A model generated the notes under the pieces. The model was given only the letters and a program-made list of their open reading frames with translations. It was not told the origin of the DNA and did not search any database. This document shows, piece after piece, positions 34,022-44,050 of a stretch of 64,000 nt of DNA; position 1 is the first letter of the stretch, and the number at the start of each line of letters is the position of its first letter. Source of the DNA: CAVXWV01 sp963695415. Lineage in GTDB: Bacteria; Chloroflexota; Anaerolineae; Anaerolineales; UBA4823. The translations under genes and the position numbers were made by a program. The stretch lies in contig CAVOGL010000001.1 in assembly GCA_963695415.1 (NCBI GenBank), positions 248,001 through 312,000 of the forward strand, in the 5' to 3' direction.

Positions 34022-37000
34022 ATGCCAAGCCAAGTTTCCCCTTCCCCTTTTATTATTCGTCCTGCTGAAGATATTTTCGATCAAAATCCTGCACTGCGCA
34101 GATTGAACCTGAACCTGAGCAATAAATTCCTTTTTCACGAGGCAATCACGGACGAGGACTTACAGGTTTTTGGGAGCGGGTTGTGGAATGTGCTGGGTGT
34201 CCAGGAGACATTTGATGGTGTTTATGAAAAAGCTGGGGCATCAATATTGCCCATCATTATCGAAAGTGATTCTGCCAGCATTCAATCTTTGCCATGGGAA
34301 ATTGTATACCATCCTGTTCATGGTTTTCTGGGAAAAAATCTTGCTTTCACTATAACCCGGACAACCAACCTCTAAATCCTGAACCGGTTGAATTGCATCC
34401 GGGACCCTTGCGTGTTCTCTTATTCACATCACTTCCAGATGATGTTTGGATGCCTAAAAGGAAGGTTGAATGTAGAAGAGGAGCAGGTCCAGGTTCAAGA
34501 AGCACTTTTGCCTTGGATTGCTAAAGGTCTCGTTACCTGGAGATTCCTGAGGATGGCAGGTTTGCCACACTACAAACTCTTTTATATGAATATCACCCCC
34601 ACATCCTCTACCTGAGCGGTCATGGACGATACCAGCACTCAATCTATTCCGAAGAACCGCCTTTTGGGGTATTCTTTTTTGAGAAGGAAAATGGAGAAAG
34701 CGATCCTATCAGGGAGGATAGCATTGCACATGCCCTGGTTGGTATGGGAGTTCAACTGGTTGTCATTTCCGCGTGTAAATCTTCAAAAAATGCTTCCGTT
34801 GACCTTGCGAATGGATTGGCTCAACGGATCGATACACGGGAATTTCCCACGTGATCGGGATGAGAAAGTCGATCAGTGATCGTGCCGGGATCAAGTTAGC
34901 GTATCCTTTTCGATAACATTGCACGGCAGAACCGATACGGCAATACAGGCAGCGCGCATCGCTATACAAAAGCCGTATGCCGATATCTCTCGCCGAGATT
35001 CAGATATTATCTCTCTGGATGAATTAACTTATGGGCAATGGTGCCTTCCGATGCTTTTATCTGGTAATTCTGATGCACAAATAATTGACTGGAATTTCGA
35101 ACCTTTTTCTTCCGACAAGCTTATCATCAGTAAGCATATAGAAAATATCACCCTTCCTGAACGTTTCGTTGGCAGGCGTTCAGAATTAAGACAGTATAAA
35201 CATGACCTCCTCCGAAAACGAATTCGACGCCTGCTCATTACCGGACCTGGAGGCCGGGAAAGACTTCCCTTGCCGGAAAACTAGCCCTGGATTTACAGCA
35301 GAACGGCCTTCAGGTGTTCGCCTGGTGCGCCCGTCCTGAAAATCCATTTTCAGAATTTGAATTTCAACTGGAAATCGCTCTGGATGATCAAAGGACAAAA
35401 CAATATGACCGGGTGAAGATCCATAAAACCGAAGTCGAAGATCGAGCAAATGGCTGCTTCGTTACCTCAGAGACCAGTTCAGTGATAGGATTGTTTTCTT
35501 TTTCGATAACCTGGAGACCATACAGGATCCTGGACTCTCTAGAAATAACTGAACCAGGATTCAGAGCCTGGTTAGAAGTTTTGATCTCGGCAGATGAAGC
35601 GATAGTCCTTCTGACTTCAAGATGGAAACTCAACGGATGGAAAGATCAACACCTGGCGCTTGACTTTTCAAAGTATGGGGATTTTCTTCAATTTGCTCAA
35701 ACACTCGCATTACGTGGACAATTGCCGGGAACAATCCTGCAGGATCGTCAGAAGTTAAGGACGGTTTATAAAATCCTGGGCGGGAATTTTACAGGATTGG
35801 AATTATTATCGGCTGCTTTATTGTTGATGGATGAACCTTCTGAAGAACAGGCATTCTTGGAGAAACTTACTGGGGCGAAACTTTATCTCCAACAATACAT
35901 GGCACTGGAGGAGATATACCTTCACCTTCCGGATGAAGCCAGGAGTCTTTTAAATCGTATCCCTGCATATCACAACCGGTTCCAATAGAAGGGCTTGTTA
36001 AACTTGGCTTGGATTTAAATGATCCTGTAGAAATGGTGAGAAAGATCTGGCAGCCGTATCCATCCTCGAGGTTATGTTTGAACCACTTTGGGACGCCGTT
36101 CAATTCCAGATCACACCGCTAATGAGAGAGTGGTTGGAGGAAGGAGATCTAGTTGATGACCGTCCTGATTGGCTGCAACTAGCTGCTGACTACCAGTTAT
36201 ATTTACTGGCGAACGAACGCCCGACACTTTCACAAGCGGTCATCACTCACGACGCCCTGCGCAGAGCAGGTCAAACCGAACTGGCAGATCGGATAACCCT
36301 TAATTTAATGGTGGGTTCGTTAACTCTCTCTGGTTCCTTCGTGACGTTATTGGAAAAATGGCTTCCCGTTATTCTCATGTCTGAAGACCCATCCACAAAA
36401 GGCGAAGCCCTGGGTCAAACCGGAAAACTTTTCCTTCACATAGGTCAATATGAGACGGCGCTGACCTACCTGAAACAATCCCTCGCCATCAGTCAGCAAA
36501 TCGGCGACAAAGCGGGCGAAGGCACCACGCTCAACAATATTTCGCAAATATTCAAGGCGCAGGGCGATTACGAGACGGCCCTCACCTACCTGAAACAATC
36601 CCTCGCCATCATGCAGCAAATCGGCGACAAAGCGGGCGAAGGGACCACGCTCAACAATATTTCCCAAATCTTCGAGGCGCAGGGCGATTACGAGACGGCG
36701 CTCTCCTACCTGAAACAATCCTCGCCATCAGGCAGCAAATCGGCGACAAAGCGGGCGAAGGCACCACGCTCAACAATATTTCGCAAATATTCAAGGCGCA
36801 GGGCGATTACGAGACGGCGCTCTCCTACCTGAAACAATCCTCGCCATCAGGCAGCAAATCGGCGACAAAGCGGGCGAAGGCACCACGCTCAACAATATTT
36901 CGCAAATATTCAAGGCGCAGGGCGATTACGAGACGGCGCTCTCCTACCTGAAACAATCCCTCGCCATCAGGCAGCAAATCGGCGACAAAGCGGGTACTTG

Positions 37001-37474
37001 TGTGACCTTGTTTAATATCGGTCACATACATGCGCAAAATAATGAGATTAGAGATGCCTTCAATGCATGGATCGCCGCGTATATTTATGCCAAAAAGATG
37101 AATCTCTACCAGGTTTTGAAAGCCCTTTCAGACCTCGCTCCGCAAATCGGATTGCCTGAAGGACTCGAAGGCTGGGAAATGCTTGCCCAACGAATGCAGG
37201 AAGATAAGACTGATGTCGGTCTTAATCAAGTAAATGGAATGAAGCAGGTGGAAGATTTTGTTCAATCAATAATTACAGCCGTCAACGAGAACCATGCTAA
37301 TGTAGATGAGTTATTCGACACGGTCTCAAAAATGTCGGTCGATCCGAATTACCCCAGGAAATTCAAGAATTAGGTAAAGTGTTGAGGAGTTATATCAGCG
37401 GGAACCGAAAACCTGACTTGGCCGGTTTGCCCGATGAACTCGCTGAGATCGTATCGAAATGCTTAACCACCTAA
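34022..37474 (+). pseudogene. CHAT protease / NB-ARC-like ATPase / TPR protein (NLR-like), multiple frameshifts
   Basis: Read across frames, about 1,150 aa. The N-terminus (MPSQVSPSPFIIRPAED) leads to a CHAT caspase-like domain: YHPHILYLSGHGRYQHS (catalytic His) and GVQLVVISACKSSKNAS (catalytic Cys). Then ERFVGRRSELRQYKHDLL and a P-loop LLITGPGG..GKTSLAGKLALD (broken by two indels at about 35250-35265) mark an NB-ARC/NACHT-like ATPase. The C-terminus has TPR units QYETALTYLKQSLAISQQIG repeated five times, then a unique tail ending KPDLAGLPDELAEIVSKCLTT. Frame breaks occur near 34375, 34460, 34540, 34850, 35260, 35985, 36720, 36840 and 37365. Such proteins sense ligands via TPRs and activate a protease. 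It may be non-functional, or the indels may be assembly errors. Confidence 0.7.
36452..37000 (+). repeat. Five near-identical 119-120 bp TPR-coding repeats
   Basis: Units begin GAGACGGCGCT at 36452, 36572, 36692, 36811 and 36930. They differ at only a few bases over 120 bp, each encoding about 40 residues (one TPR plus linker). Units 3 and 4 share one deletion (AATCCTCGCC instead of AATCCCTCGCC), which shifts the frame twice. The remainder of the gene is not repeated. Confidence 0.85.
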
Positions 37475-37620
37475 TGTAATAATATTTTCCTGATCACCCA
37501 TTTTTATTTTCGATCATCACGTTTTTATTTTTCCATTCAGTTTTATATATTCATACTCCGTCCAAATCCTGCAACCCGACAAAATATTCTTAACCCAAAA
37601 GTATTATTTATGAGAAAAAG

Positions 37621-37641
37621 GGTCTAACCCGGGGTTAGACC
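37621..37641 (+). terminator. Perfect 9-bp stem, likely terminator
   Basis: GGTCTAACC and GGTTAGACC flank CGG. It is followed by a short T stretch (GATTTTTCCCC) 10 bp on. It lies between the CHAT gene and the prophage in a 330-bp gap (37475-37804) that otherwise holds an AT-rich stretch and, at 37720-37790, CTCTCCTGCCTG direct repeats. It could serve as the end of the CHAT operon. Confidence 0.4.
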
Positions 37642-37804
37642 TTAAGCTGATTTTTCCCCTCCGCGCTCATTTTTCTCTTGACGATTCAGAACAAATGTTC
37701 TAGATTCGTGCCTGCCGGGGAGCGCTGGCTCTCCTGCCTGGGAGCGGCTCTCCTGCCTGAGAGCAGCAGCTCCCAGCCATCTGCCCAATTTACTGGAGGT
37801 TCAT

Positions 37805-38203
37805 ATGAGTGTGTGCATACCAATTGTTGTCCTGGGAGAGAACGCAGCCACCGCCCTGGTGAGTGCCCCTGTGGACGCGCCGGCGTTCTCCGCCGATACG
37901 CTGGCAGCCATCGCCGGCAGCGCCCTCTCGCTGGTCTTCTCTTACCTGCCCGGCGCGGCGCAGGCTTACGAGCGCCTGGACGGCACGCGCAAGCGCCTGG
38001 TGATGCTGGGCCTGCTGGCTCTCACCAGCCTGGCGGTCTTCGGGCTGGGCTGCTCGCCCTGGGCGCAGGCGCTGGGGCTGAGCCTGGACTGCGGCAGCGC
38101 CGGGGCGGCGGAGATGCTGCGCGCTTTCCTGCTGGCGCTGGTCGCCAACCAGAGCACCTTCCTGCTCTCGCCCCAGGTCGCTCGAGCGCAGGAGGCTGAG
38201 TGA
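37805..38203 (+). CDS. Prophage small membrane protein (holin-like?)
   Basis: 132 aa after a GGAGG site. Hydrophobic segments are about residues 28-48 (LAAIAGSALSLVFSYLPGAA) and 62-80 (VMLGLLALTSLAVFGLGC), with a third weaker one (MLRAFLLALVANQSTFLL). The size and span number fit holin or small head membrane proteins, but no family is certain. Its TGA overlaps the next start (GTGA), and it heads a tightly packed GC-rich phage gene run. Confidence 0.6.
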   Translation: MSVCIPIVVLGENAATALVSAPVDAPAFSADTLAAIAGSALSLVFSYLPGAAQAYERLDGTRKRLVMLGLLALTSLAVFGLGCSPWAQALGLSLDCGSAGAAEMLRAFLLALVANQSTFLLSPQVARAQEAE

Positions 38204-38919
38204 ACCGCTTCTCTAAACGGCTGTTTTACTGGCTGCGCGGCAAGCAATACGACCCGCTCATCGACGACGGCAGGCGCATCCGCCTGGTGCCGCCGGCGCA
38301 CCTGCTCGCCGGGATCGCTGCCAGCGGCGGGGCGCCGGCGGCTGAACCAGGCAGGCTGAGCCTGAGCGCGGCGGGTCCCCGTCCGGGTTCCGGGAAGAAG
38401 CGCAGCGGGGGCGCCAAAACGCAAGCCGAAAGCCCCGCCGCAGGCGAACCCATCCCCGCCCGGGCATTCTTCGAGCGCCGCGCAGCCAGCCGAGGGCGCG
38501 CTCCCCTGAGACGATCGCCCCGCCCCCCTGCCGGCGCTGCGCCGGGTGAAGCCGCCCTCGAGGACGGGGAAACGCGGCAGCAAAACGGCTACAACGGCTA
38601 CCGCCACTTCCTCACCCCCGAGGAACGCGACGACGCCCGGCGCACGCAGGAGCTGCCCATCACGGTGGAGATCAACATCTTCCGCGTCCAGCTGAAGAAG
38701 ATGCTGCGCCTGGCGGCGGAGATCTCGTCCCTGGACGAGATGGTGCAGTTCACCAATTCCTACGGGCTGGCGCTGCTGCGCATCTCGCGCCTGCTGGAGA
38801 CGGAACAGGACCGCGGCGCCGGTGCGGACAGCATCCAGGCGCAGCTGCCGGAGATATTGAAGAAAGTAAACGAGGAACTTGACCATGAGCTTAATCAACA
38901 ACTGCCACTTTTTCCCTGA
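38200..38919 (+). CDS. Prophage protein, unknown function
   Basis: 239 aa from GTG 38200. The N-terminus is basic (NRFSKRLFYWLRGKQYD). The middle is low complexity, Ala/Gly/Pro/Arg-rich, and the C-terminal 100 residues are helical (TVEINIFRVQLKKMLRLAAE, ISSLDEMVQFTNSYGLALLR), ending ..EELDHELNQQLPLFP. No known motif. It overlaps the next gene by 35 bp. Position before the terminase suggests a role in packaging or a small-terminase-like activity, unproven. Confidence 0.6.
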   Translation: MNRFSKRLFYWLRGKQYDPLIDDGRRIRLVPPAHLLAGIAASGGAPAAEPGRLSLSAAGPRPGSGKKRSGGAKTQAESPAAGEPIPARAFFERRAASRGRAPLRRSPRPPAGAAPGEAALEDGETRQQNGYNGYRHFLTPEERDDARRTQELPITVEINIFRVQLKKMLRLAAEISSLDEMVQFTNSYGLALLRISRLLETEQDRGAGADSIQAQLPEILKKVNEELDHELNQQLPLFP

Positions 38920-39322
38920 CGAGGTCTTTTACCCGTCCGGCGATGAGGATGCCTTCTCACCCGGGGACCTGGATGAGATTCAGGCTGACGTGCCCTTTGA
39001 ACTCTACGACGCCCCGCCGTCGAGCCCGGAGAGGGTGGCGATGGAATTCAACCCTGGAAAAACCGGCGCGGTGCGACCGCCTGCGAACGCCGCCAGCCGC
39101 CAGCGCCTGCGCCTGCTGCACTACCGGCGCTGCCGGCTGATCCGGCTGGCGCACCAGGCGAAGGAGACCGGCAGGGAATTCGTCCAGGAGCTGCGCCTGC
39201 TGCACCAGGAGCTGAACCGCTGCCAGTCCTGCCCGAAGGAGAATGAGTGCCCGGTGATCGAGCACCTGGTCAACCAGCTCGAGACCCTGGTGCAGGACCT
39301 CTACCAGGAATGGCTGGCTTGA
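38885..39322 (+). CDS. Prophage protein, unknown function (Cys-rich C-terminus)
   Basis: 145 aa from ATG 38885; an in-frame TTG lies two codons earlier. The N-terminal 60 residues are acidic (FYPSGDEDAFSPGDLDEI). Then come helical, basic residues (RQRLRLLHYRRCRLIRLAHQ) and a Cys cluster RCQSCPKENECPVIEHL. It may be a small DNA-binding subunit preceding the large terminase, but there is no clear HTH. The stop is 34 bp before the terminase start. Confidence 0.55.
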   Translation: MSLINNCHFFPDEVFYPSGDEDAFSPGDLDEIQADVPFELYDAPPSSPERVAMEFNPGKTGAVRPPANAASRQRLRLLHYRRCRLIRLAHQAKETGREFVQELRLLHQELNRCQSCPKENECPVIEHLVNQLETLVQDLYQEWLA

Positions 39323-39356
39323 GGCAGACCGGAAGCAAGAGCGCCCGGGGGTCGGC

Positions 39357-41423
39357 TTGAGCGCCAGGAAGGGCAGCCGCCGGCTGGACGAGGAGATCAT
39401 GCAGCAGCGCGCCCTGCGCGGCATGGTCACGCGCATCGACCTGTTCTGCAAGTTCGGTTCCTCGCTCAAGCTGCGCGGCTACCAGCTGGCGGCGGCGAAG
39501 GCGGTGGTCAATTCGGTGCTGCACCGCCGCGGGCGCAGGCTGGTGGTGGTGTTCCCGCGCCAGAGCGGCAAGAACGAGCTGCAGGCGCAGATCGAGGCCT
39601 ACCTGCTCTACTTCTATTCCGGCACGGACGCCGAGATGGTCAAGGTCTCGCCCACCTGGAAACCGCAGAGCCTGAACGCCATGCGCCGCCTGGAGCGCGT
39701 GCTCAGCCGCAACTGGCTGACGCGCCGCGTCTGGCACAAGGAGCAGGGCTACATCTACCGCATCGGCTCGGCGCGCATCTACTTCCTCTCCGGCGAACCC
39801 AGCGCCAACGTGGTCGGGGCGACGGCTTCGCTGCTGCTCTCCTGCGACGAGGCGCAGAGCGTGGAGATCGAGAAATGGGACCGCGAGTTTGCGCCGATGG
39901 CAGCCTCCACCAACGCCACGCTCGTTTTCTGGGGCACCGCCTGGACGGCGGATACGCTGCTCAGCCGCGAGAAGCGCCATGCCGAGGCGCTGCAGGCGAG
40001 CGACGGCAAGCGGCGCCTGTTCCTGATCGATGCCGGCGAGGTGATGAAGGAGGTGCCCGCCTACGGCAGCTACGTGCAGGGCGAGGTGGACAGGCTGGGC
40101 AGGAACCACCCGCTGGTGCGCACGCAGTATTACTCCGAGGAGCTGGAGCAGCAGGGCGGGATGTTCACCCCGGAACGCCTGGCGCTGCTCAGCGGCAGCC
40201 ACCCGCGCCAGCGCATCCCCACCCCCGGCAGGACGTACGCCTTCCTGGTGGACATCGCCGGGGAGGACGAAGCCCTGTTCTGCGGGGAAGGCGAGCTGGC
40301 GAACCCCGGCCGCGACAGCACTGCGCTGACGGTGGTGGAGGTGGAGCTGGGGTCCGCTGTCATCGCGAGGAGCGCTGTTTGCGACGAAGCGATCTCCCGT
40401 CCGGACCAAAAGGGAGATTGCTTCACTCCGTTCGCAATGACAAACACTGTCATCGCCAGGAGCGCCGTTGGCGACGAAGCGATCTCCCCTCCGGACCAAA
40501 AGGGAGATTGCTTCACTCCGTTCGCAATGACAAACACTGTCATCGCCAGGAGCGCTGTTGGCGACGAAGCGATCTCCCGTCCGGACCAAAAGGGAGATTG
40601 CTTCACTCCGTTCGCAATGACAAACGCTGTCATCGCCAGGAGCGCTTTTGGCGACGAAGCGATCTCCCGTCCGGACCAAAAGGGAGATTGCTTCACTCCG
40701 TTCGCAATGACAAACGCTGTCATCGCGAGGAGCGCCGTTGGCGACGAAGCGATCTCCCTCCGGTCCACGAGGGAGACTGCTTCACTCCGTTCGCAGTGAC
40801 AGGCTCTGGTCCGGTTTATAAAGCCGTCGACCGCCGCCTGTGGACCGGGGTGCGGCATGCTTCGCTGCTCGCCCAGCTGAAGGCGCTGGCGGACCTGTGG
40901 CAGCCGCGCTGGGTGGTGGTGGACGCTACCGGCGTGGGCGCGGGGGTCGCCAGCTTCCTGGAGGAAGCCCTGCCGGGGAGAGTGCTGCCTGTGCGCTTCA
41001 GCAGCGTGCTGAAAAGCCGCCTGGGCTGGGGCTTCCTGGCGGTCGTGGAGACGGGCAGGTGGAAGGAGTGGTTGCCTGTAGAGGGCAAAAAACATGCCCT
41101 CTACAGGTTGGGGGAAGGTGAAGAAACCGCCTTCTCCGCGCCGGAGGGATCATCGAACCCTATTTACCATCCTGACGAGCAGGAGCTGTTCTACCAGCAG
41201 CTCAGGCACTGCCAGATGAACATCCTGCCCGGGACCGGAGCAGCGCATGCGCTGGGGCGTGCCCGAGGGGACACGCCACGCGCTCACCGGCGCGCTGGTG
41301 CACGACGACCTGGTCATCTCGGCAGCCCTGTGCGTGCTGCTGGACGACCAGTCCTGGGGCAGGGCAAAATCAGGCGTGCTCCCGCCCATGGACCCATTGG
41401 CTGGAATGGATCCGGTGGTATGA
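39357..41423 (+). CDS. Phage terminase large subunit, split by a repeat array
   Basis: ATPase half: LRGYQLAAAKAVVNSVL, VVVFPRQSGKNELQAQ (Walker A-like), LLLSCDEAQ (Walker B), MAASTNATLVFWGTAW. Nuclease half: FLVDIAGEDEA (first metal Asp), then, after a 457-bp repeat insert (40356-40812), GPVYKAVDRRLW, WVVVDATGVGAGVASFLEE (second Asp), PIYHPDEQELFYQQL. A final frame break near 41235 leads to VPEGTRHALTGALVHDDLVISAAL (third Asp) and the stop at 41423. Without the insert it would be about 536 aa, normal for the family. The nuclease is destroyed as it stands. TTG 39357 is the only upstream start; ATG 39399 is an alternative. Confidence 0.85.
40356..40812 (+). repeat. Five-copy 90-bp repeat array inserted in the terminase gene
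   Basis: Units start with GTCATCGC(G/C)AGGAGCGC at about 40358, 40449, 40539, 40629 and 40719. Each has AGCGATCTCCCGTCCGGACC and a reverse-like GAGATTGCTTCACTCCGTT part that can pair with the first. GGTCC is found on both sides (40351-40355 and 40808-40812), like a 5-bp target duplication. Because the period is 90 bp, no stop codon appears in two plus-strand frames and one minus frame, giving spurious ORFs. The same repeat occurs at 43410-43800. Confidence 0.85.
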
Positions 41424-41995
41424 AAATTTTTAACACGAATGCAGCGAATGGACGAATGATGCGAATAAAAACATTTTTTCCTTGTTTTTCCTTTCTTTAC
41501 TTTGTGTCCCTTGGCGTCCTTTGTGTCCTTCGTGTCAAATTTTTTCTTTTTTCAACACGGATTACGCAGATGAGCGGATTTCACCGATTTTTTTATGCTA
41601 ATCAAATCTTTTTTTCCTTTCTTTACTTTGTGCCCCTTGGCGTCCTTTGTGTCCTTCGTGTCAAATTTTTTCCTTTTTTCAACACGGATTACGCAGATGA
41701 GCGGATTTCACCGATTTTTTTATGCTAATCAAATCTTTTTTTCCTTCCTTTACTTTGTGCCCCTTGGCGTTCTTTGTGTTCTTCGTGTTAAATTTTTTCC
41801 TTTTTTCAACACGGATTGCGCAGATGAGCGGATTTCACCGATTTTTTTATGCTAATCAAATCTTTTTTTCCTTCCTTTACTTTGTGCCCCTTTGCGTCCT
41901 TTGCGTCCTTTGTGTCAAATTTTTTTCTTTTTCTTTTCCTTCTCTTTTCTTTGTGTCCTTCGTGTCAAATATCTTTTCCTATTCATAAGGAGAGC
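41424..41995 (+). repeat. Tandem T-rich repeats, period about 127 bp
   Basis: Copies of GGCGTCCTTTGTGTCCTTCG, then AACACGGATTACGCAGATGA and TTTCACCGATTTTTTTATGC begin at about 41513, 41639, 41766 and 41892 (the last incomplete). There is no gene; short ORFs here translate only repeat sequence. The unit belongs to the ACGGATTACGCAGATGAGCGG family seen near 29560. Confidence 0.8.
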
Positions 41996-42000
41996 CACAT

Positions 42001-43326
42001 ATGCCAAACTCATTCCGCCAGAAATTGACCCGCTTCCTGCTCAGGAACCAGGACAACCATCCTGCCCGCATCCAGGCAGCCGCCGTCCACAGCCGGGTGG
42101 CGGATGACGAGGGCTGGGCGGGACTCTCAGGCAGAAGCCACGACTACGACCCCGCCCGCGTGCAGGAGCTGTATGCCGACGCGCTGACCGCCTGGCGCCG
42201 CAACCCGATCGCCTTCCGCATCATCGCCATCACCACCGATTACGTGGTCGGCGACCGCATCCTGCTCTCGTCACCCAACCGCTCGCTGGACCGCTTCCTG
42301 CAGGCTTTCTGGCACCATCCCAAGAACCACCTCGACCTGCGCCTGGAGGCGATGTGCGAGGAGCTGGCGCGCGCCGGCGACCTGTTCGCCCTGCTCTTCC
42401 GCAATCCCGCCGACGGGATGAGCTACCTGCGCTTCGTCACCAAGGACCGCATCCTGCGCATCGAGACGGCAGACAACGACTGGGAGGTGGAGACCGCCTA
42501 CTACGAGCAGCAGGAGAGCGGCGAGGCGCGCCGCTGGCTCTCACCCGCCCACCCCCAGGCGGCGGAAGCGCAGGCGGTGATGCTGCACTACGCCGTCAAC
42601 CGCCCCCTGGGCGCGCTGCTGGGGGAGAGCGACCTGACCACGATGATCCCCTGGCTGCAGCGCTACTCGCGCATGCTCGAGGACCGCGTGCGCCTGCACT
42701 GGGCGATGCGCCTGTTCCTGTGGACGGTGACGGTGCCGGCGAACAAGGTGCGCGAGAAGCAGGAGCAGTACCGGCACGCGCCGGAAGCCGGCAGCATCAT
42801 CGTCAAGGACGAGAGCGAGCAGTGGCTGGCACAGGCGCCGCTGCTGCACGGCTCGGACGCCTCCCACGACCTGGAGGCGGTGCGCGGCATGATCGACGCC
42901 GGATCGGGTTACCCGCCGCACTGGCGCGGCGAGGCCGGGCAGGCGAACCTGGCAACCGCCACGGCGATGCAGGCGCCCACCGAGCGCCACCTGCTGCGCC
43001 GGCAGCGTTATTTCAGCCACTGCCTGCAGGACATCGTTTACCAGGCATACCTGCGCGCCGTGGAAGCCGGCAAGGCGCGCCCGCTGGCGGAGCACCGCCT
43101 CAGCCAGCTGTTCGCCGCCAGTGTGCCGGATGTCTCGCGCAGCGATAACGAGGCGCTTGCCCGCGCCGCCAGGGAGCTGGCAGCCGCCTTCGAGTCACTG
43201 GGCAGGACGCCTTCGGGTTCGCCCACGCTGGACAGGCTGGCGCGCCAGCTGGTGTTCAAGTTTGCGGGGGAGCCGGTGGGGGAGGAGGTGCTGCGGCAGG
43301 TGGAGGAGGAGCTGGAGGAGGGTTGA
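42001..43326 (+). CDS. Phage portal protein
   Basis: 441 aa, intact, with an AAGGAG site 9 bp upstream. Portal features: DALTAWRRNPIAFRIIAITTDYVVGD near the N-terminus, LARAGDLFALLFRNPADGMSYL, AVNRPLGALLGESDL, and EAGSIIVKDESEQWLAQAPL then ATATAMQAPTERHLLRRQR. A dodecameric portal ring forms the DNA channel at one capsid vertex and binds the terminase. The C-terminal 60 residues are acidic and helical. One of the best preserved genes of the prophage. Confidence 0.8.
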   Translation: MPNSFRQKLTRFLLRNQDNHPARIQAAAVHSRVADDEGWAGLSGRSHDYDPARVQELYADALTAWRRNPIAFRIIAITTDYVVGDRILLSSPNRSLDRFLQAFWHHPKNHLDLRLEAMCEELARAGDLFALLFRNPADGMSYLRFVTKDRILRIETADNDWEVETAYYEQQESGEARRWLSPAHPQAAEAQAVMLHYAVNRPLGALLGESDLTTMIPWLQRYSRMLEDRVRLHWAMRLFLWTVTVPANKVREKQEQYRHAPEAGSIIVKDESEQWLAQAPLLHGSDASHDLEAVRGMIDAGSGYPPHWRGEAGQANLATATAMQAPTERHLLRRQRYFSHCLQDIVYQAYLRAVEAGKARPLAEHRLSQLFAASVPDVSRSDNEALARAARELAAAFESLGRTPSGSPTLDRLARQLVFKFAGEPVGEEVLRQVEEELEEG

Positions 43327-44040
43327 AAACTGTTAACCACGGATTTCACGGATTTCACGGATTTTTAAAAAGGATGGAAGAGGATTACTTAATGGAAAAA
43401 CCAGTGTGTCATCGCGAGGAGCGCTGTTTGCGACGAAGCGATCTCCGTCCGCCGGACGTTAAGGGAGATTGCTTGCACTCAGATTACACAGATTGTCACA
43501 GGATTTGTAAAGAACATGCGAGGAGCGCTACGTTGGCGACGAAGCGATTACCATGTCCGGACCGAAGGAGATTGTTTCACTCCGATTTCGTCAAAGTGGA
43601 AAGCGATAATTGTCATCGCGAGGAGCGCTGTTGGCGACGAAGCGATCTCCCCTCCGTTCGCAAGGACGATTGTCATCGCGAGGAGCGCTGTTTGCGACGA
43701 AGCGATCTCACGTCCGAACAAGAGGGAGATTGCTTCACTCCGTTCGCAATGACAATAATTGTCATCGCGAGGAGCGATTTTGGCGACGAGGCGATCTCCC
43801 CGCCGGTCGCTAAGGAAGAATGTAACCACGAGATTTCACAGATTTCACGGATGTCAAAAAACGGATTGATATGTATTTGCTGGTCAATGGCAGCAGGCGT
43901 CAGGTAAGGATACCTGACCTACGATATGGTCCGGTCCGCGGCGCAGTGAATACTGCACCATCCGTAGCTCGGGTTGGCAACCCGAGCGGCAGGACAGGCT
44001 CTTCCAGGTCGTGTCCCTGGCAATAACAACAATCACCAAC
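43327..44040 (+). repeat. Intergenic block of mixed dispersed repeats
   Basis: About 710 bp without a gene. It contains AACCACGGATTTCACGGATT near 43336 and again near 43832, five copies of the GCGAGGAGCGCT..GACGAAGCGATCTC family (about 43411, 43518, 43616, 43676, 43763), and a CAGGTAAGGATACCTGACCT phrase near 43899. A natural intergenic distance in phage heads is under 100 bp, so most of this is repeat growth. Confidence 0.75.
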
Positions 44041-44050
44041 AAGGAGGTTC

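Noticed and set aside
39270..41095. Long minus-strand ORFs across the terminase, with VIANGVKQSP or CHCERSEAIS repeats
   Set aside because: They arise because the 90-bp repeat is a multiple of three without stops; the terminase reads on the plus strand.
42354..43148. 264-codon plus-strand ORF inside the portal gene
   Set aside because: High-GC shadow frame; composition Arg/Gly/Ala with no motif, whereas the portal frame is recognisable.
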